This document shows, in pieces, positions 13,834 to 14,547 of a stretch of 14,547 nucleotides of DNA (the first letter of the stretch is position 1; each line of letters opens with the position of its first letter). The notes under the pieces are model-generated. The model was not told where the DNA came from and made no database searches. It worked only from the letters and a program-made list of their open reading frames with translations. This DNA is from RGIG5057 sp964371585 (GTDB lineage Bacteria; Bacillota; Clostridia; TANB77; CAG-465). The stretch spans positions 1 to 14,547 of the forward strand of contig CAYJMD010000014.1 in the NCBI GenBank assembly GCA_964371585.1, written 5' to 3'. The position numbers and the translations under genes are program-made.

Positions 13834-14544
13834 ATGAGTGTTTTTGGTAAATTTAAAAATAAAGAAGATAAGTCAAAATGTAATAAAGTTGAGGCTATTC
13901 AAAGAAAAGAAAGATCAATCAGTATTTTAATTAGCAACAATATTCCATATTTTGAAGGACTTCCATGTATTGAAACAGAAGATATTGTGAAAAGAAGAAC
14001 AAAATACGATATAGCTAAAAGAGCTGTAGCATGCCTTATTTCTATTCAAATGGCTTTTGAACATCAACATGGTTTTAATAAAGAATTTATATTGAACCTT
14101 ATAGAAAAATTTGAAGTTGAAGAGTATTTAACAGATAAAGAAAAAGCTATGATCTATGAAGTTAGTGTATCTAATCAAGATATTATCAATATGACTTGGA
14201 AATATGAAGCGTATTGGGTATTGTTATGGAGTTTAGGTATTGTAGGTGAACTTTCAATCCCTTCAAATATTTGCGACTGTGAATTTGCTATAAATGCAGT
14301 TGCAAAACATGATAATTTTGAACAATTTTTAGATACTTGTACTCTTAGAAAGTTATCTGAAATATTAGATGAAACAGACCTTATATACAGATATAATTGG
14401 GCCTGCGTTGATGCAAGAATAAAAGGTAAACCAGCTCCATCAAATTTAAATCCTTCTGTTGTGCTAGAAAGACATCGAGCTCTTAACTGGCTTATAGGAT
14501 ATATGAATAGTGATGATTTTGATAATATGCCTACAGATACATAA
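13834..14544 (+). CDS. DUF4272 domain protein
   Basis: 236 residues that match the DUF4272 pattern from about residue 50 on: VKRRTKYDIAKRA, the Trp-rich MTWKYEAYWVLLWSLG (120-135), EILDETDLIYRYNWACVDAR, VVLERHRALNWL and the closing MPTDT. The family is cytoplasmic and has no agreed function; it appears as a stand-alone protein in many bacteria. The first 50 residues are a basic, less conserved extension. The ribosome site AGGTGA is at 13822-13827. The gap from the previous gene is 30 bases with no terminator, so it belongs to the transglutaminase operon. It is complete, ending three bases before the window edge. Confidence 0.87.
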   Translation: MSVFGKFKNKEDKSKCNKVEAIQRKERSISILISNNIPYFEGLPCIETEDIVKRRTKYDIAKRAVACLISIQMAFEHQHGFNKEFILNLIEKFEVEEYLTDKEKAMIYEVSVSNQDIINMTWKYEAYWVLLWSLGIVGELSIPSNICDCEFAINAVAKHDNFEQFLDTCTLRKLSEILDETDLIYRYNWACVDARIKGKPAPSNLNPSVVLERHRALNWLIGYMNSDDFDNMPTDT

Positions 14545-14547
14545 AAA

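Noticed and set aside
26..14544. Recoding of TGA as tryptophan, suggested because no gene in the window ends in TGA
   Set aside because: All genes read full length with TGA as stop and TGG for Trp, and reading the TGA at 1885 as Trp does not restore the split gene. TAA preference fits AT-rich DNA.

Overview
The window is strongly AT-rich. It has strong AGGAGG-type ribosome binding sites, near-consensus sigma-A-like promoters, AGA as the usual arginine codon, a class B sortase and prepilin-like surface proteins. This points to a low-GC Gram-positive bacterium, most likely an anaerobic Clostridia/Firmicutes gut-type lineage; that assignment is an inference from gene style. Almost every gene lies on the + strand. 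No tRNA, rRNA, CRISPR array, transposase or phage structural gene is visible.

Region by region: (1) 26-1581 holds an HD-domain nucleotidase-like protein, a small two-cluster ferredoxin, a possible tiny membrane peptide and a GNAT acetyltransferase. (2) 1582-1830 is non-coding but highly structured. It looks like an RNA gene on the minus strand, back-to-back with a + strand promoter. (3) 1831-2308 is a gene split by a one-base frame change. It is followed by three proteins with type IV prepilin-like N-terminal helices (2360-3841, 3877-4977, 5132-6424). Two carry LamG/concanavalin-like heads and one carries a formylglycine-generating-enzyme-like (SUMF1) head, so this is a putative adhesin or minor-pilin cluster without its assembly machinery. 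(4) 6425-6801 holds a terminator, a start-less gene remnant, a second terminator and the promoter of a PHP-family phosphoesterase gene (6802-7686). (5) 7797-9449 starts at a consensus promoter and encodes a class B sortase, an overlapping CYTH/triphosphate-tunnel protein and a DUF1653 protein. (6) 9487-11344 starts with phased A-tracts and an extended -10 promoter. It encodes a membrane-anchored HNH nuclease and an unrecognised 236-residue partner, and ends in a terminator. (7) 11366-14544 is an operon of a 717-residue transglutaminase-fold protein, a 75-residue unknown and a DUF4272 protein.

Working together: the prepilin-like genes and sortase B are both surface-related but occupy separate transcription units, and no sorting-signal substrate is visible here. 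The HNH gene plus partner and the transglutaminase/DUF4272 operon are self-contained accessory modules of unknown role. The best candidates for something undescribed are the structured RNA at about 1611-1764 and the two-gene HNH module. All functional calls come from motifs read by eye; no search was run.
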